64,000 nucleotides of DNA from assembly GCF_000016525.1 (NCBI RefSeq), contig NC_009515.1, positions 1,204,501-1,268,500 on the forward strand, in the 5' to 3' direction. The position numbers and the translations under genes are program-made. Of the stretch, positions 26,600-37,252 are shown one piece after another; the stretch's first letter is position 1, and the number at the start of each line of letters is the position of its first letter. Source of the stretch: Methanobrevibacter smithii ATCC 35061. Lineage in GTDB: Archaea; Methanobacteriota; Methanobacteria; Methanobacteriales; Methanobacteriaceae. The notes below the pieces were generated by a model. The model made no database searches. It was not told the DNA's origin and worked only from the letters and a program-made list of their open reading frames with translations.

Positions 26600-27970
26600 A
26601 TGTCAGGAAATTCAAATGTAGAAATATTAAGAGGAGACCCTAAAAAGGCAATAAACAAATTAGCTTACCCAATTATTGGAAGTCTACTTCTAGTAATGTT
26701 AAATAATATTATAGACAGTGTATGGGTCGCAGGTTTGGGTTCAGACCCTCTAGCTGCAATAGGTTATATTACCCCATTATTTATGATTTTAGTAGGGGTG
26801 GGAAACGGTATAGGGGCCGGAGCAAACTCCCTTATTTCAAGGTTTATAGGAGCTAAAGATAAAAAAGGAGCAGACAGTGCAACAGCACATTCATTAATAT
26901 TAAGTATAATTATTTCAATAGGTTTTATGGTGCTTTTCATTGCAATATTAGACCCTATATTAAAAATTATGGGAGCAAGTGAAGTATTAAATTATTGTAA
27001 AGAATATGGAGTAGTACTGTTTATCTGGACTTTTTCATTAGTAATACCTGCAATCATCGGAGGAATATTTAGAGCAGAAGGAGATGTAAACAGAGCAACA
27101 CTTCCCCTTGCAGTTACTGCTATTGCAAACATGATATTGGATCCAATATTTATTTACGGATTAAATCAAGGTCTAGCAGGAGCCGCTATGGCAACAGGAA
27201 TAGCCGGACTTATTGGACTTTTAATGCAAATTTACTGGATTTATGTTAAAAAGAACACTTATCTTTCATACAGCCTTAAAAACTTTAAAAATAACATGAA
27301 AATGTATGCAGATATTTTAGCAGTAGGAATTCCAGCCAGTTTAGAACAGTTAATCATGGCTATACTTGCAATTATAGTTAATTTCTTATTGACAGTAGTC
27401 GCAGGAACCACAGCTGTTGCAGTATATACAGCAGGTTGGAGAATCATCTCTGTAGGAATCATTCCTGCAGTAGGAGTAGGAACCGCAGCAGTTACAGTAG
27501 CAGGAGTATCTTATGGTGCCCGTAATTACGATAAAATTAAAACAACTGTCAGATATGCAGTGAAACTAGGATTTATAGTTTCATTAATAACATGTATTTT
27601 AATCCATGTCTTTGCGGGACAAATTGCATATATATTTTCATATTCATCAAACAGTAGCCAATTAGCCCCACTAATAACAAAATTCCTACAGTTAATGTGT
27701 TTATTTGTATTGTTTGTACCATTTGGAGCAACAGCGGCAAATGTATTTCAGGGACTTGGAAAAGGAACTGTTTCACTTGGTCTAACAATTATGAGAGAGT
27801 TTATTTTAGTTTTACTCTTTGCATGTTTGTTTGCATTCCCATTAGGTCTTGGAGAAATAGGAGTATATATTGGAATGCTTGCAGGAGGCTTTATTGGTTC
27901 TATAATCGCATATATAATCATTGAAATCTATGTTAAACGTCTAATTGGAGGTCAAAAACATGGGGCTTGA
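26600..27970 (+). CDS. MATE-family efflux transporter (copy 2)
   Basis: A 456-residue 12-TM protein paralogous to the preceding MATE gene (shared NNIIDSVWVAGLGSDPLAAIGY, GGIFRAEGDVNRATLPL and GARNYDKIKTTVRYAVKLG). It starts at ATG 26600 with GAGGTGG 5 bases upstream; the ATG nine codons earlier would lie inside the second palindrome. It is likely derepressed by a ligand of the downstream MarR protein, whose start overlaps this gene's end by 11 bases. The substrate is unknown; bile salts or antimicrobial compounds are plausible for a gut methanogen, but this is inference. Confidence 0.9.
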   Translation: MSGNSNVEILRGDPKKAINKLAYPIIGSLLLVMLNNIIDSVWVAGLGSDPLAAIGYITPLFMILVGVGNGIGAGANSLISRFIGAKDKKGADSATAHSLILSIIISIGFMVLFIAILDPILKIMGASEVLNYCKEYGVVLFIWTFSLVIPAIIGGIFRAEGDVNRATLPLAVTAIANMILDPIFIYGLNQGLAGAAMATGIAGLIGLLMQIYWIYVKKNTYLSYSLKNFKNNMKMYADILAVGIPASLEQLIMAILAIIVNFLLTVVAGTTAVAVYTAGWRIISVGIIPAVGVGTAAVTVAGVSYGARNYDKIKTTVRYAVKLGFIVSLITCILIHVFAGQIAYIFSYSSNSSQLAPLITKFLQLMCLFVLFVPFGATAANVFQGLGKGTVSLGLTIMREFILVLLFACLFAFPLGLGEIGVYIGMLAGGFIGSIIAYIIIEIYVKRLIGGQKHGA

Positions 27971-28406
27971 AGACGAAGAAAATGTTCCAACAATCCCATT
28001 TATTTCAACAATACACAGAAAGTATGGAATTTTTTTAAATCATAATATGAAAGATTATAATTTAAGTTTTGGACAGTACCCAATTTTAATAAGATTATAT
28101 GATGAGGGGCCGTCAACACAGCAAAATCTAGCTAAAATATTCCAACTTAATGAAAGTACCATAACACGAGCACTAAACAAACTAGAAGAAAAAGAATATA
28201 TTGAAAAACACCCCGACTATGAAAACAAAAGAAAAAATTATGTCAAAGTTACTCCCAAAGGTGCCAAAATAGCTAAAGAAGTTATGGACTACGATGAACA
28301 GTGGGATAAAATTTGTAGTGAAAATTTAAGTGAAAAAGAGTTTGAAGAATTTAAAACCACACTTAAAAAAATATATTCAACTATAGTAAAAAGAGAAGAA
28401 AAATGA
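27960..28406 (+). CDS. MarR-family transcription regulator
   Basis: A 148-residue winged-helix regulator. The recognition segment is STQQNLAKIFQLNESTITRALNKLEEKEYIEKHPDYENKRKNYVKVTPKG, a standard MarR wHTH with the wing. It starts at ATG 27960 with GGAGGT 7 bases upstream, inside the end of the MATE gene (11-base overlap). As the operon starts with two palindromes, it most likely represses its own operon and the exporter, and releases DNA on binding a small molecule. Confidence 0.9.
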   Translation: MGLEDEENVPTIPFISTIHRKYGIFLNHNMKDYNLSFGQYPILIRLYDEGPSTQQNLAKIFQLNESTITRALNKLEEKEYIEKHPDYENKRKNYVKVTPKGAKIAKEVMDYDEQWDKICSENLSEKEFEEFKTTLKKIYSTIVKREEK

Positions 28407-28421
28407 GTTTTTACAACTCAT

Positions 28422-30149
28422 TTACATTTTTTGAGGAGCTGGAACTCCTAAAATATCTAAAGCATTTTTTAAAGTAGTTTTAGCCCTATCAACTAAAACA
28501 AGTCTTGTATCTTCTACATCTGAACCAATAACTTGTTCAGCTTTATAGAATTTATTAAATGCACCAGCCAAATCCTGACAGTATTGTGTAATATTGTGAA
28601 TCCTTTTTTTGTTAGCACAGTCTTCAATAACCTGTGGGAACTTAGCTATTGTCCTAATTAAATCTTTTTCATTTTCATTAGGAACCCAGTCATCAGATAC
28701 AGCTAAAGAAGATACATCCTTACCGGATTTTTTAAGTAATTTGCATGCTCTTGCATGAGCATATTGAATAGAAGCACATCCTCGCTCAAAGCTTAATGCT
28801 TCATCCCATTTAAAGGTTAAGTGTTTTTCAGGAGATAATTTAGCTATAAAGAACCTGATAGCTCCAACACCAATATCTTCAGCCATCGGTTTAATTTCTT
28901 CATCAGTTAAATCAGGGTTTCTGGATTTAATTTCATCAGCTGCTCTTTTTACAGCTTCATCAACCAATTCATCAACTGAAACAAATACTCCTTTTCTTGT
29001 AGACATGGATCCTGAAGGAAGTGTAATAAATTCATAGAATATAACTTCAGGAGGAATTTCTCTTAAAATCTCTTTAAAGATTACATTAATCTGTTGAGCT
29101 GCTAATTTATGGTCTGAACCTAAAATATCTAAAACCACATCCCCCTGAGTAGCTTTGTATCTGTGATAAGCTAAATCTCTTGTTGAGTAAAGTGAAGTGC
29201 CGTCAGACCTTCTAAGTACAAATTCTTTTTCAATTTGGAAGCAGGTTAAATCAATATAAGTTACATCACCATATGAGACAAATCCTTCATGGTCAAAGTA
29301 TTTAATCATGTCATCCACTTCACCACTTCTTACAAACTGACCTTCCCATACAAAATCATCGTGGTTTATATTGATTCTATGAAGTGTTTCCTTAATTCCT
29401 AAAAGACAACTTTCAACTACTTCTTCGAATATTTTATTTAATTCAGGTTCTGCTCCACCTTCATATCTTTCAATCAAATTATCTACATGTGAAACTAAAC
29501 TTTCATCTTCGTTTAATTTTTGATTAGCTTTGAAATATAATCTTCCAATCTTATGGTCGATTTTATCTCCTTCCTGATCTTCAATTTTCAAACCAAGTTC
29601 GGTAATTCCAAATACAATAATAGCTATCTGTCTTCCCATATCATTTACATAATACTGAGTTTCAACTTCCCTACCAGCTACTTTTAAAAGACGATTTAAG
29701 GAATCACCAAAAATAGAATTCCTTACATGCCCAATGTGCAATGGACCGTTAGGATTAGCTGAAGTGTGTTCCAATATTATTTTTTCATCTGCCTTTGGAA
29801 GATGACCATAATCTTTTCCGACATACTCTAAAAGCTTTTTAGAAAAATTTGAGTAATCAATAAAGAAATTGACATATGGGCCAATAGCTTCCACTTTTTC
29901 AAATATTTCAGGAATTTCAAGTTTTTCTACAATTTCAGAAGCTATAAGATTAGGAGCTTTCCTTAATTTTTTAGCAAGTGAAAATGCAATAGTACTAGCT
30001 AAATCTCCCATGTCCGGATTTGGTGGAAATTCTAATCTAAAATTCTTTTCATCTTCAACCTGAAAATTTTCTAAAGTATTATCTACTTCAAACTTGTCTA
30101 AAGCATCACTTATAGCATCAATTGCTTGTTTTTCTATCTCAAAATACAT
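28422..30149 (-). CDS. argS: Arginyl-tRNA synthetase
   Basis: A 575-residue class I synthetase. The N-terminal Add-1 domain recognises the tRNA D-loop. HTSANPNGPLHIGHVRNSIFGDSL contains the HIGH motif (about residue 128). MSTRKGVFVSVDELVDEA carries a KMSKS-equivalent (SMSTRKG). The C-terminal DALR anticodon-binding domain includes ASIQYAHARACKLLKKSG. GGTGAGTTA precedes ATG 30149. The signal peptidase gene lies 15 bases upstream, so the two are likely co-transcribed. Confidence 0.97.
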   Translation of the reverse strand: MYFEIEKQAIDAISDALDKFEVDNTLENFQVEDEKNFRLEFPPNPDMGDLASTIAFSLAKKLRKAPNLIASEIVEKLEIPEIFEKVEAIGPYVNFFIDYSNFSKKLLEYVGKDYGHLPKADEKIILEHTSANPNGPLHIGHVRNSIFGDSLNRLLKVAGREVETQYYVNDMGRQIAIIVFGITELGLKIEDQEGDKIDHKIGRLYFKANQKLNEDESLVSHVDNLIERYEGGAEPELNKIFEEVVESCLLGIKETLHRININHDDFVWEGQFVRSGEVDDMIKYFDHEGFVSYGDVTYIDLTCFQIEKEFVLRRSDGTSLYSTRDLAYHRYKATQGDVVLDILGSDHKLAAQQINVIFKEILREIPPEVIFYEFITLPSGSMSTRKGVFVSVDELVDEAVKRAADEIKSRNPDLTDEEIKPMAEDIGVGAIRFFIAKLSPEKHLTFKWDEALSFERGCASIQYAHARACKLLKKSGKDVSSLAVSDDWVPNENEKDLIRTIAKFPQVIEDCANKKRIHNITQYCQDLAGAFNKFYKAEQVIGSDVEDTRLVLVDRAKTTLKNALDILGVPAPQKM

Positions 30150-30164
30150 TAACTCACCTTTAAA

Positions 30165-30587
30165 TTACAAACCTCTTAACCAAAGAGAAATATTTCCAAT
30201 ATATGGAATAACAATAGGATGGCCATCCCAAGTCAATACCCTTTCATTTATTTGATCTGCTGTTGCATAATATGGGTCAGGATGACTGTTATGGTCTCCT
30301 TTAATCATATAATACGTTGTTCCATTTATTTGTGTAATATTAATTACCCTATGAATTACAGGTTCATTATACCATGTTGCATCGTAAACAACAATGTCTC
30401 CTACCCGAACATCACTAGGATCAAATTCATGAATTCCTAAAAAATCAGCTTTTTCAACAGCTACAATATCTCCCCTATAGAAAACAGGTTCCATACTTCC
30501 TGAGACAACTACATTTAAGTGTTGGGCAGCTATTAAAACTACTGCAAGAATAACGATGTAAGATATGATTTCTTTATAATCTGTCAC
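30165..30587 (-). CDS. Archaeal signal peptidase I (SipW/Sec11-like)
   Basis: A 140-residue membrane protease that cleaves secretory signal peptides. An N-terminal membrane helix (IISYIVILAVVLIAAQHL) precedes VSGSMEPVFYRGDIVAV with the catalytic Ser (about residue 31). EPVIHRVINI provides the His that replaces the bacterial Lys, and MIKGDHNSHPDP provides the Asp, so this is the Ser-His-Asp archaeal/ER type. A hydrophobic C-terminal end (IPYIGNISLWLRGL) may be a second membrane contact. The start is GTG 30587 with AAGGTG five bases upstream. Confidence 0.9.
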   Translation of the reverse strand: MTDYKEIISYIVILAVVLIAAQHLNVVVSGSMEPVFYRGDIVAVEKADFLGIHEFDPSDVRVGDIVVYDATWYNEPVIHRVINITQINGTTYYMIKGDHNSHPDPYYATADQINERVLTWDGHPIVIPYIGNISLWLRGL

Positions 30588-30724
30588 GCTAACACCTTAA
30601 TAATTAAATATATATTAATAATTATAAATAATTTAGCTAAATCTTATAAAATATTTTTAAACATATGGATTGATGGTTAAATTGTTGATAAAATAAATTA
30701 AAAAATAATGTCAAATAGATGACA

Positions 30725-31996
30725 CTATCCTTTTTTCTTAAAAGCCACTTCCAAAGCTACTTCAATAGCTTCTGCAGTTTGTGTTAAGTCCTCCATACTG
30801 TGAGCACTTGAAATAAAGTTACATTCAAATTGACTTGGAGGAATGAAAACCCCTTCTTTTAATAATGCTCTAAAGTATCTCAAGAATCTTTTTGCATCAG
30901 AATTATGGGCATCGTCATTATTATAAACTGGAGCAGGGTTGAAATATATCTGGAACATTGATCCGCAGCCCACAGGAGTAATATTATACCCCTGTTCATC
31001 AATAATTGACTGAATATTGCTTCTTAAAAAGTTTCCTTTTCTTTCCAAATCTTTGTAGAACTGATTATCCAACTGTTTTAATGTAGATATTCCTGCCTGA
31101 ACAGATATTGGATTACCGCTGAAAGTACCAGCCTGATAAACTGGTCCATTAGGTGCTATTAATTCCATTATTTCTTTTTTACCTGCAAAGGCACCCATAG
31201 GCAAACCTCCACCTACAATTTTACCCATTGTAGTTAAATCAGGAGTTACACCATAATATTCCTGAGCTCCACCTCTAGCTAATCTGAAACCAGTTATAAC
31301 TTCATCAAATATTAATAAAATATTATTTTCTTCAGTAATTTTTCTTACAAATTCCAAAAATCCTTTTTTAGGTTCAATACAACCAATGTTACCCATAACT
31401 ACCTCCATAATAAGACAAGCTATGTTATCACCATCTTTTTGGATCAAATCACTTAAAGCTTCTTCATCATTGAAAGGTACAGAATAGGTATTTTTAGCTG
31501 TATCAAGAGGAATTCCTTTAGTATCTGGAACACAAGATTTACCAGGTTCTCCTTTAACTAATGTATAATCATGAGCACCATGATACGCACCGTCAAATTT
31601 AATAATTTTATCTTTACCTGTAAAACCACGGGCTAATCTTATAGCACTCATAGTAGCTTCTCCACCACTATTTACAAATCTTACCATTTCAGCACTAGGT
31701 ATTCTGTCAACAACTTCTTTTGCTAAAATGATTTCATTTTCAGTTGGAGTACCATAAGCAGACCCGATTGTTAACTGATTGGACACTTCCCTAACTACTT
31801 TAGGATCAGCATGACCAAGTATTAAAGGACCATAAGCCAAACAGTGGTCAATATACTTATTTCCATCAACATCATATATTTTTGAACCGCTAGCTTTTTT
31901 AACAAAAAATGGATATGGTTCAAATGCACGAACTGGAGAGCTAACTCCCCCAGGAATGAATTTTTTGGATTCTTGGAATAAATCTTTGGAAAACAT
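30725..31996 (-). CDS. hemL: Glutamate-1-semialdehyde 2,1-aminomutase
   Basis: A 423-residue PLP enzyme that forms 5-aminolevulinate in the C5 route, the entry to haem-type tetrapyrroles, cobalamin and F430. Motifs are [64 protein letters not shown] and the PLP lysine in [18 protein letters not shown] (about residue 260). It directly follows the cbiC gene (10 bases), consistent with shared tetrapyrrole supply. Confidence 0.97.
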   Translation of the reverse strand: MFSKDLFQESKKFIPGGVSSPVRAFEPYPFFVKKASGSKIYDVDGNKYIDHCLAYGPLILGHADPKVVREVSNQLTIGSAYGTPTENEIILAKEVVDRIPSAEMVRFVNSGGEATMSAIRLARGFTGKDKIIKFDGAYHGAHDYTLVKGEPGKSCVPDTKGIPLDTAKNTYSVPFNDEEALSDLIQKDGDNIACLIMEVVMGNIGCIEPKKGFLEFVRKITEENNILLIFDEVITGFRLARGGAQEYYGVTPDLTTMGKIVGGGLPMGAFAGKKEIMELIAPNGPVYQAGTFSGNPISVQAGISTLKQLDNQFYKDLERKGNFLRSNIQSIIDEQGYNITPVGCGSMFQIYFNPAPVYNNDDAHNSDAKRFLRYFRALLKEGVFIPPSQFECNFISSAHSMEDLTQTAEAIEVALEVAFKKKG

Positions 31997-32005
31997 ATTA
32001 TCACA

Positions 32006-32635
32006 TTATAAATTTTGAATTAAAGAGTTTACACAAGCCACAGCTATTGGTGTTCCACCTTTAGGGCCTTCAACAATAATATTTGGAATATTTGAATTTC
32101 TTAAAGCTTCTTTTGAATCTGCAGCACCTACAAAACCAACAGGAACTCCAACAATAGCCTTAAGGTTCATTTCACCTTTTTCATATAAATCCATAGCTTC
32201 AAAAACAGCTGTTGGAGCATTACCAGAAACAACAATTCCTTCAAAATCATTTCTTGCAGCATACCTCATAGCAGCAGCCGCTCTTGTAATTTGATTTTCT
32301 TTAGCTATTTTTTTAACTTCCTCATTTTTAATAAAACATTCAACTTCTCCCTCATATTGAGTTATACCATATTTAACCATATTAATATCAGTTAAAATTG
32401 TTTCTTTATTTCTTAAAGAAGTCATAGCTGCTTCAACAAAATCAGCACTCATATGTACAAGTTTAGCATATTCTGGATCAGCTGTAGAGTGAACAATACG
32501 TTCAACAATATCTCTCTCAGCAGGAGCCAAATCTTTAATGTCATCACCAATAAGGCCGCGAATAATTTCCCTACTTTTAGTAGCTATATCATAACCTTGT
32601 TTAGTTGATGCACCCATAAACATCTGATTTTTCAT
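32006..32635 (-). CDS. cbiC: Cobalt-precorrin-8 methylmutase
   Basis: A 209-residue enzyme that moves the methyl group from C-11 to C-12 to form cobyrinate. Motifs are AERDIVERIVHSTADPEYAKLVHMS (catalytic His in RIVHSTAD), TDINMVKYGI, VVSGNAPTAVFEAMDL and PVGFVGAADSKEALRNSNIPNI, ending GGTPIAVACVNSLI. The open frame extends upstream to 32776, but that part overlaps the next gene and lacks family similarity. ATG 32635 or the ATG codons at 32623 and 32617 are the real candidates. No Shine-Dalgarno sequence is visible, and a TATA-like ATTATAAATATA lies about 30 bases upstream, so the transcript may be nearly leaderless. Confidence 0.93.
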   Translation of the reverse strand: MKNQMFMGASTKQGYDIATKSREIIRGLIGDDIKDLAPAERDIVERIVHSTADPEYAKLVHMSADFVEAAMTSLRNKETILTDINMVKYGITQYEGEVECFIKNEEVKKIAKENQITRAAAAMRYAARNDFEGIVVSGNAPTAVFEAMDLYEKGEMNLKAIVGVPVGFVGAADSKEALRNSNIPNIIVEGPKGGTPIAVACVNSLIQNL

Positions 32636-32696
32636 AGTACTAATATATAATGTTAATATATTTATAATTTTAAAAATCAGATTATTAAAAAAAAGT

Positions 32697-33905
32697 TTAT
32701 TCTTTAGATGCAGACAAACCTGCCAAATATCCTGTAGAAAATGCAATTTTAAGATTATAACCGCCAGTAGGACCAACAGGTTCTAAAACCTCACCAGCAA
32801 AATATAAATCATCAGTTATTGTTGATTCCATAGTTTTAGGATTAATATTTTCAATATTTATTCCACCTAAAGTAACATGGCTTAAATCTTTATTAAAACC
32901 GGAGATTTCAAATTTGAAATTTTTTAAAGCTTCAATTAACTTATTTTTTTGTTTTTTATTAATTCTGCTTAACTGAGTTTCCCCGTCAATCTCAAGATGT
33001 TCCAAAAAGAATTTAATGAAATTATTAGTTAAAAAGTATTTTAAATAGTTTTTAATAAATGTTTTTCCCTTATCCTGAAAATCATTGGTAAATTTAACTC
33101 TTAATTCTTCCTGATTAACATCAGGACACAAATCAACAGACAACACTTCATCTAATTCAATATCCCCATTATCCAAAATATTATAATCAGTATTTCTGGA
33201 AATTTCACTACTTATATTTAAAATTCCCGGCCCTGTTAAACCTACATGACTTATTAAAACATTGCCTTTAATTTTAAAGGTTTTATATTTTATAACAACA
33301 TCATATAATGTAATTCCTGCAATGTCTGACAGGTCTTTTTTAGTTATTAATGGAACTAGTCCATATTTAATATCTGTAACCGGATTATCCGTCAGATAAT
33401 ATCCGTCTCCAGTTGAACCTGTTTTTGGAAATGTAGCTCCACCAGTAGCTATTATGACTTTTTCAGCAATTATATCATTATTTATTATAAAATTATCTTC
33501 TTTTTTAATATCTGAAACTTCATAATTGTATTTTATAGTTATATCTTTTAAGTAATATTTTAAAATAGCCAATATATCCTGAGATTTCTCTGTTTCAGGA
33601 AATACCCTATTATTATCTTCAACTATAAAATCCAGACCTCTGTTTCTAAATAAGTCCAGTAGCATTTCATTTGTAAAAGTGTAAAAAGAGTGTTTTAAAA
33701 AGTTTTTATCATGAAAAGAATTTAATAGCTTTTTAATTGGCTTTTCATTAGTTATATTGCATCTGCCCCCTCCAGTAATAAGAAGTTTGCTGCCCAAAGA
33801 TGAGTTTTTTTCAAGCAATACAACATTCAAATCTGCAGAAGCAGCAATTGCAGCCATTATTCCTGCAGGACCTCCGCCAATTATAGCTATATCAAATTCT
33901 TCCAT
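32697..33905 (-). CDS. HI0933/YhiN-type FAD-dependent oxidoreductase
   Basis: A 402-residue flavoprotein. FDIAIIGGGPAGIMAAIAA (FAD dinucleotide motif) is at the N-terminus, followed by LITGGGRCNITNEKP, the diagnostic HI0933-family motif, and VIIATGGATFPKTGSTGDGY in the middle. The C-terminal FAD motif is DDLYFAGEVLEPVGPTGGYNLKIAFSTG. The family is widespread, of unsettled function, and related to BaiN. I chose ATG 33905 over TTG 33914. The gene follows aspS by only a few bases, suggesting co-transcription. Confidence 0.9.
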   Translation of the reverse strand: MEEFDIAIIGGGPAGIMAAIAASADLNVVLLEKNSSLGSKLLITGGGRCNITNEKPIKKLLNSFHDKNFLKHSFYTFTNEMLLDLFRNRGLDFIVEDNNRVFPETEKSQDILAILKYYLKDITIKYNYEVSDIKKEDNFIINNDIIAEKVIIATGGATFPKTGSTGDGYYLTDNPVTDIKYGLVPLITKKDLSDIAGITLYDVVIKYKTFKIKGNVLISHVGLTGPGILNISSEISRNTDYNILDNGDIELDEVLSVDLCPDVNQEELRVKFTNDFQDKGKTFIKNYLKYFLTNNFIKFFLEHLEIDGETQLSRINKKQKNKLIEALKNFKFEISGFNKDLSHVTLGGINIENINPKTMESTITDDLYFAGEVLEPVGPTGGYNLKIAFSTGYLAGLSASKE

Positions 33906-33917
33906 ATTAATCAAAAT

Positions 33918-35237
33918 TTAAGGAGTTAATCTGTGTCTGTCTCTTGGGAAGAGAACTGTTTCACGAATATTTTCAACACCTGTAAGTACCATAGCTAATC
34001 TGTCAGCACCTACACCCCAACCAGCATGAGGAGGCATACCATATTCGAAAGCTTTTAAGTAGCTGCCAAATGAAGCTACATTTAATCCTTTTTCTTCAAT
34101 TTGTTTTACTAAAACATCATATTGGTGTACACGAGTAGCACCAGAGGATAATTCCAAGTTATTATACATCAAATCAAATGCATGTGCTTTAGTAGGGTCT
34201 TTGGAATTAGGCATTACGTAAAATGGTTTAATTTCAGAAGGCCATTCAGTTAAGAAGTAGAATCCTCCCATTACATCACCTAATGCTTTTTCACCTGCAC
34301 GGGATAAATCTTCACCCCAGCTCATTTCAACATCTCTGGAGTTTACAATATCAACTGCTTCATCATAAGTTACAACAGGGAAAGGACCGTCAGGAACAGG
34401 CATTTCATGTTCTAATATATTTAATTCTTCTTTACAGTCTTCATTAATGTCAATGATAACTTGTTCAAGCATATTATTAAGTATTTTCATTACATCAATA
34501 TCGTCCATAAAAGAAGCTTCCGCATCAATAGAAACAGCTTCATTTAAGTGTCTTAAAGTATCATGTTCTTCAGCTCTGAAAATTTGACCGATTTCAAATA
34601 CTTTATCCATTCCACTAGACATCATCATCTGTTTGTATAATTGTGGAGACTGACCTAAGAATGCTTCTTTTTCGAAATATGTAATTGGGAAAAGTTCAGT
34701 TCCTCCTTCAGTAGCAGAAGCTACAAGTTTTGGAGTGTTAATTTCCATAAATCCATTTTCATAGAAGAAATCCCTTATAGTATGGAACATTCTATTTTTA
34801 ATTTTAAAAATAGCACTGACATTATCCCTTCTTAAATCAATGAATCTGGAGTCTAACCTGGTATCAATTTCAGCTTTAACTTTATCAGTAGGATCCATAG
34901 GAAGTGGCTGATTAGCTAAGTTTAAAAGATTAATTTCTTTAGGAATAATTTCAACACCAGTAGGTGCTTGGTTAGCTTCCTGAACTGTACCTTTAATAGC
35001 TACAACGGATTCTTTTCTAAGTTTCCTAATATCTTCAAGTATTTCTGCATCTACTTTTTTACTTGGTGCGGTAATTTGTACCTTACCTTCTCTATCTCTA
35101 ATAATAACAAAGATGATTCCACCTAAATCACGGATTTCATGTACCCAACCCATGACGATGACATCTTGTCCAGTTAAATCAGGAGTGACATTTTTAGTAT
35201 AATTTGTTCTTCTCCATTCATTTAATAAACCTTGCAT
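33918..35237 (-). CDS. aspS: Aspartyl-tRNA synthetase, probably non-discriminating (Asp/Asn)
   Basis: A 439-residue archaeal-type class IIb synthetase without the bacterial GAD insertion. Domains are the N-terminal OB fold ([27 protein letters not shown]), motif 2 ([24 protein letters not shown]) and motif 3 ([28 protein letters not shown]). In the OB-fold segment GWVHEIRD, His occupies the place held by Trp in the discriminating enzyme of Thermococcus. This is known to relax anticodon recognition, so Asp-tRNA(Asn) would be made and then amidated by GatCAB (gatA is at 52.99 kb). The discrimination call is inference from that residue. Confidence 0.95.
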   Translation of the reverse strand: MQGLLNEWRRTNYTKNVTPDLTGQDVIVMGWVHEIRDLGGIIFVIIRDREGKVQITAPSKKVDAEILEDIRKLRKESVVAIKGTVQEANQAPTGVEIIPKEINLLNLANQPLPMDPTDKVKAEIDTRLDSRFIDLRRDNVSAIFKIKNRMFHTIRDFFYENGFMEINTPKLVASATEGGTELFPITYFEKEAFLGQSPQLYKQMMMSSGMDKVFEIGQIFRAEEHDTLRHLNEAVSIDAEASFMDDIDVMKILNNMLEQVIIDINEDCKEELNILEHEMPVPDGPFPVVTYDEAVDIVNSRDVEMSWGEDLSRAGEKALGDVMGGFYFLTEWPSEIKPFYVMPNSKDPTKAHAFDLMYNNLELSSGATRVHQYDVLVKQIEEKGLNVASFGSYLKAFEYGMPPHAGWGVGADRLAMVLTGVENIRETVLFPRDRHRLTP

Positions 35238-35597
35238 TGGTTCACCTCTAGGTTTTTTAAAAAAATAATTATAATAAAATTAATTTTTCATTATATTAAG
35301 AAATTTAATTTTTATATTTAATAAAGTATTTGATTAACAAGCAAAAATCTATTTTTTATAAGACAATGAAAATAAAAGCTCTGAAAAGATTACTTATTAA
35401 AAGTTATCATTTAAAATTATTTAATAACTGATAAAAAAGAATATTAAAAAAATATATGCTTAATTAACCTAGTGAACTTTATTAAATCATAAGCAACTAA
35501 ACAGATTAAATATTTTCTTTTTAAAATAATCAACATAGCTTTTATTTATTATTAAATATTATATATTAAAATATTAAAGACTAAATTGTGTGATTAG
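35238..35597. other. Divergent promoter region between aspS and ilvD
   Basis: This 360-base AT-rich region lies between divergent starts. A TATA-like TATTATATATTAAAAT at about 35557-35572 suits ilvD. The ilvD ribosome site is GTGTGAT just before ATG 35598. The aspS promoter should be near 35270-35330. I see no ORF, stable hairpin or operator I can name. Confidence 0.5.
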
Positions 35598-37247
35598 ATG
35601 AAAAGTGACAATATTAAAAAAGGAATTCAAAGAGCACCACATAGGTCTTTACTTAGGGCATGCGGTCTTGGAGATAATGATTTTGATAAACCTTTTATTG
35701 GAATAGCTAACAGTTTCACAGAAATTGTTCCCGGACATATTCATCTTAGAGAACTTGTTGAATTTGTAAAAGAAGGAATAATAGCTGCTGGTGGTATTCC
35801 ATTTGAATTTAACACTATGGCTATTTGTGATGGAATCAGTATGAATCATGAAGGAATGAAATACTCACTTCCTTCCAGAGAAATCATAGCTGCCACTGTT
35901 GAAAGTATGGCTAAAGGACATAGCTTTGACGGATTAGTGCTTATGCCCAGCTGTGATAAAGTAGTTCCAGGTATGCTTATGGGAGCTGCCAGAGTGGATG
36001 TTCCTACAATCGTAGTTACCGGAGGACCAATGGCAGCAGGACAATACAAAGGTAAAAATGCAGATTTAATTACAGTATTTGAAGCTGTCGGTCAGGAATC
36101 TGCTGGTAAAATATCTGAAGAAGAAGTCTACGAAATTGAAAAATGCGCCTGCCCCGGTGCAGGCAGCTGCTCAGGATTATTTACTGCAAATACCATGGCA
36201 TGCGTAACAGAAACTCTCGGATTGTCCCTGCCGTTTTGTGCTACAACACATGCAGCAGATAAGGCAAATGAAAAAATGGCTTACAATTCAGGAAAACAAA
36301 TTATAAAATTAGTAGAAGCTGACTTAAAACCTTCTGATATTTTAACACAGGAAGCATTTAACAACGCAATTACAGTAGACATGGCTCTTGGAGGATCAAG
36401 CAATACAGCACTTCATATTCCAGCAATAGCTAATGAAGTTGAAGATGTTGAAGTTACTCTTGATTTATTTGACAAAATCAGCAGAGTAGTTCCCCATATT
36501 TGTCTAATTTCACCAGCAGGTACAGACACAATGATGGATTTACATAAAGCTGGAGGAATTCCAGGAGTATTAAAAACACTTGGAGATAAAATCGACACAT
36601 CTGCTATTACTGTTACAACAAAAACATTAGGGGAAAACATAAAAGATGTTGAAGTTACAAATACTGATGTCATTCATCCATTAGATAACCCTATACATAA
36701 AGATGGGGGAATAGCTATATTAAAAGGAAATATTGCGCCTAATGGATCAGTTGTTAAAAAAGGTGCAGTTTCACCAGATTTAATGCATCTCAAAGGACCT
36801 GCTAAAGTATTCAACAGTGAAGAAGAAGTTACTCAAGCTATATTTGACCACGAAGTGGAAGAAGGAGACATTTTAGTAATCAGATATGAAGGTCCTAAAG
36901 GCGGTCCTGGAATGAGGGAAATGTTAAATCCTACCTCTGCACTTGCAGGTATGCAAATCAAAAATGTAGGACTCATTACAGATGGAAGATTCTCAGGAGG
37001 AACTAGAGGCCCATGTATCGGACATGTATCACCTGAAGCAATGTCTGACGGTCCAATTGGAGCCATTGAAGATGGAGATATAATAGAAATTGATATTGAA
37101 AACAGATTCATAAATGTAGAACTATCTGATGAAGAAATATCAAATAGATTAGCTAATAGAAAAAATCCAAAAAGAGATGTTGATGGATGGTTATCAATAT
37201 ACAGTAAAGTTGTTCAATCAGCAGATACCGGAGCTATATTGAGGTAA
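35598..37247 (+). CDS. ilvD: Dihydroxy-acid dehydratase
   Basis: A 549-residue Fe-S dehydratase that forms 2-oxo acids in valine/isoleucine synthesis. Cluster and Mg ligands are seen in [19 protein letters not shown] (CDK motif) and [30 protein letters not shown]. The C-terminal swivelling domain has [18 protein letters not shown] and [23 protein letters not shown]. The hisD gene starts 5 bases after the stop, so valine/isoleucine and histidine genes share a transcript here. Confidence 0.97.
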   Translation: MKSDNIKKGIQRAPHRSLLRACGLGDNDFDKPFIGIANSFTEIVPGHIHLRELVEFVKEGIIAAGGIPFEFNTMAICDGISMNHEGMKYSLPSREIIAATVESMAKGHSFDGLVLMPSCDKVVPGMLMGAARVDVPTIVVTGGPMAAGQYKGKNADLITVFEAVGQESAGKISEEEVYEIEKCACPGAGSCSGLFTANTMACVTETLGLSLPFCATTHAADKANEKMAYNSGKQIIKLVEADLKPSDILTQEAFNNAITVDMALGGSSNTALHIPAIANEVEDVEVTLDLFDKISRVVPHICLISPAGTDTMMDLHKAGGIPGVLKTLGDKIDTSAITVTTKTLGENIKDVEVTNTDVIHPLDNPIHKDGGIAILKGNIAPNGSVVKKGAVSPDLMHLKGPAKVFNSEEEVTQAIFDHEVEEGDILVIRYEGPKGGPGMREMLNPTSALAGMQIKNVGLITDGRFSGGTRGPCIGHVSPEAMSDGPIGAIEDGDIIEIDIENRFINVELSDEEISNRLANRKNPKRDVDGWLSIYSKVVQSADTGAILR

Positions 37248-37252
37248 TTTAG

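Noticed and set aside
32636-32776. Upstream extension of the cbiC reading frame
   Set aside because: It overlaps the end of the HI0933-type gene and translates to AT-rich chance sequence. The family N-terminus begins at the ATG cluster 32635-32615.
36413-37111. Long opposite-strand frames inside ilvD
   Set aside because: They lie antisense to a well-conserved enzyme and have no ribosome sites or family resemblance.
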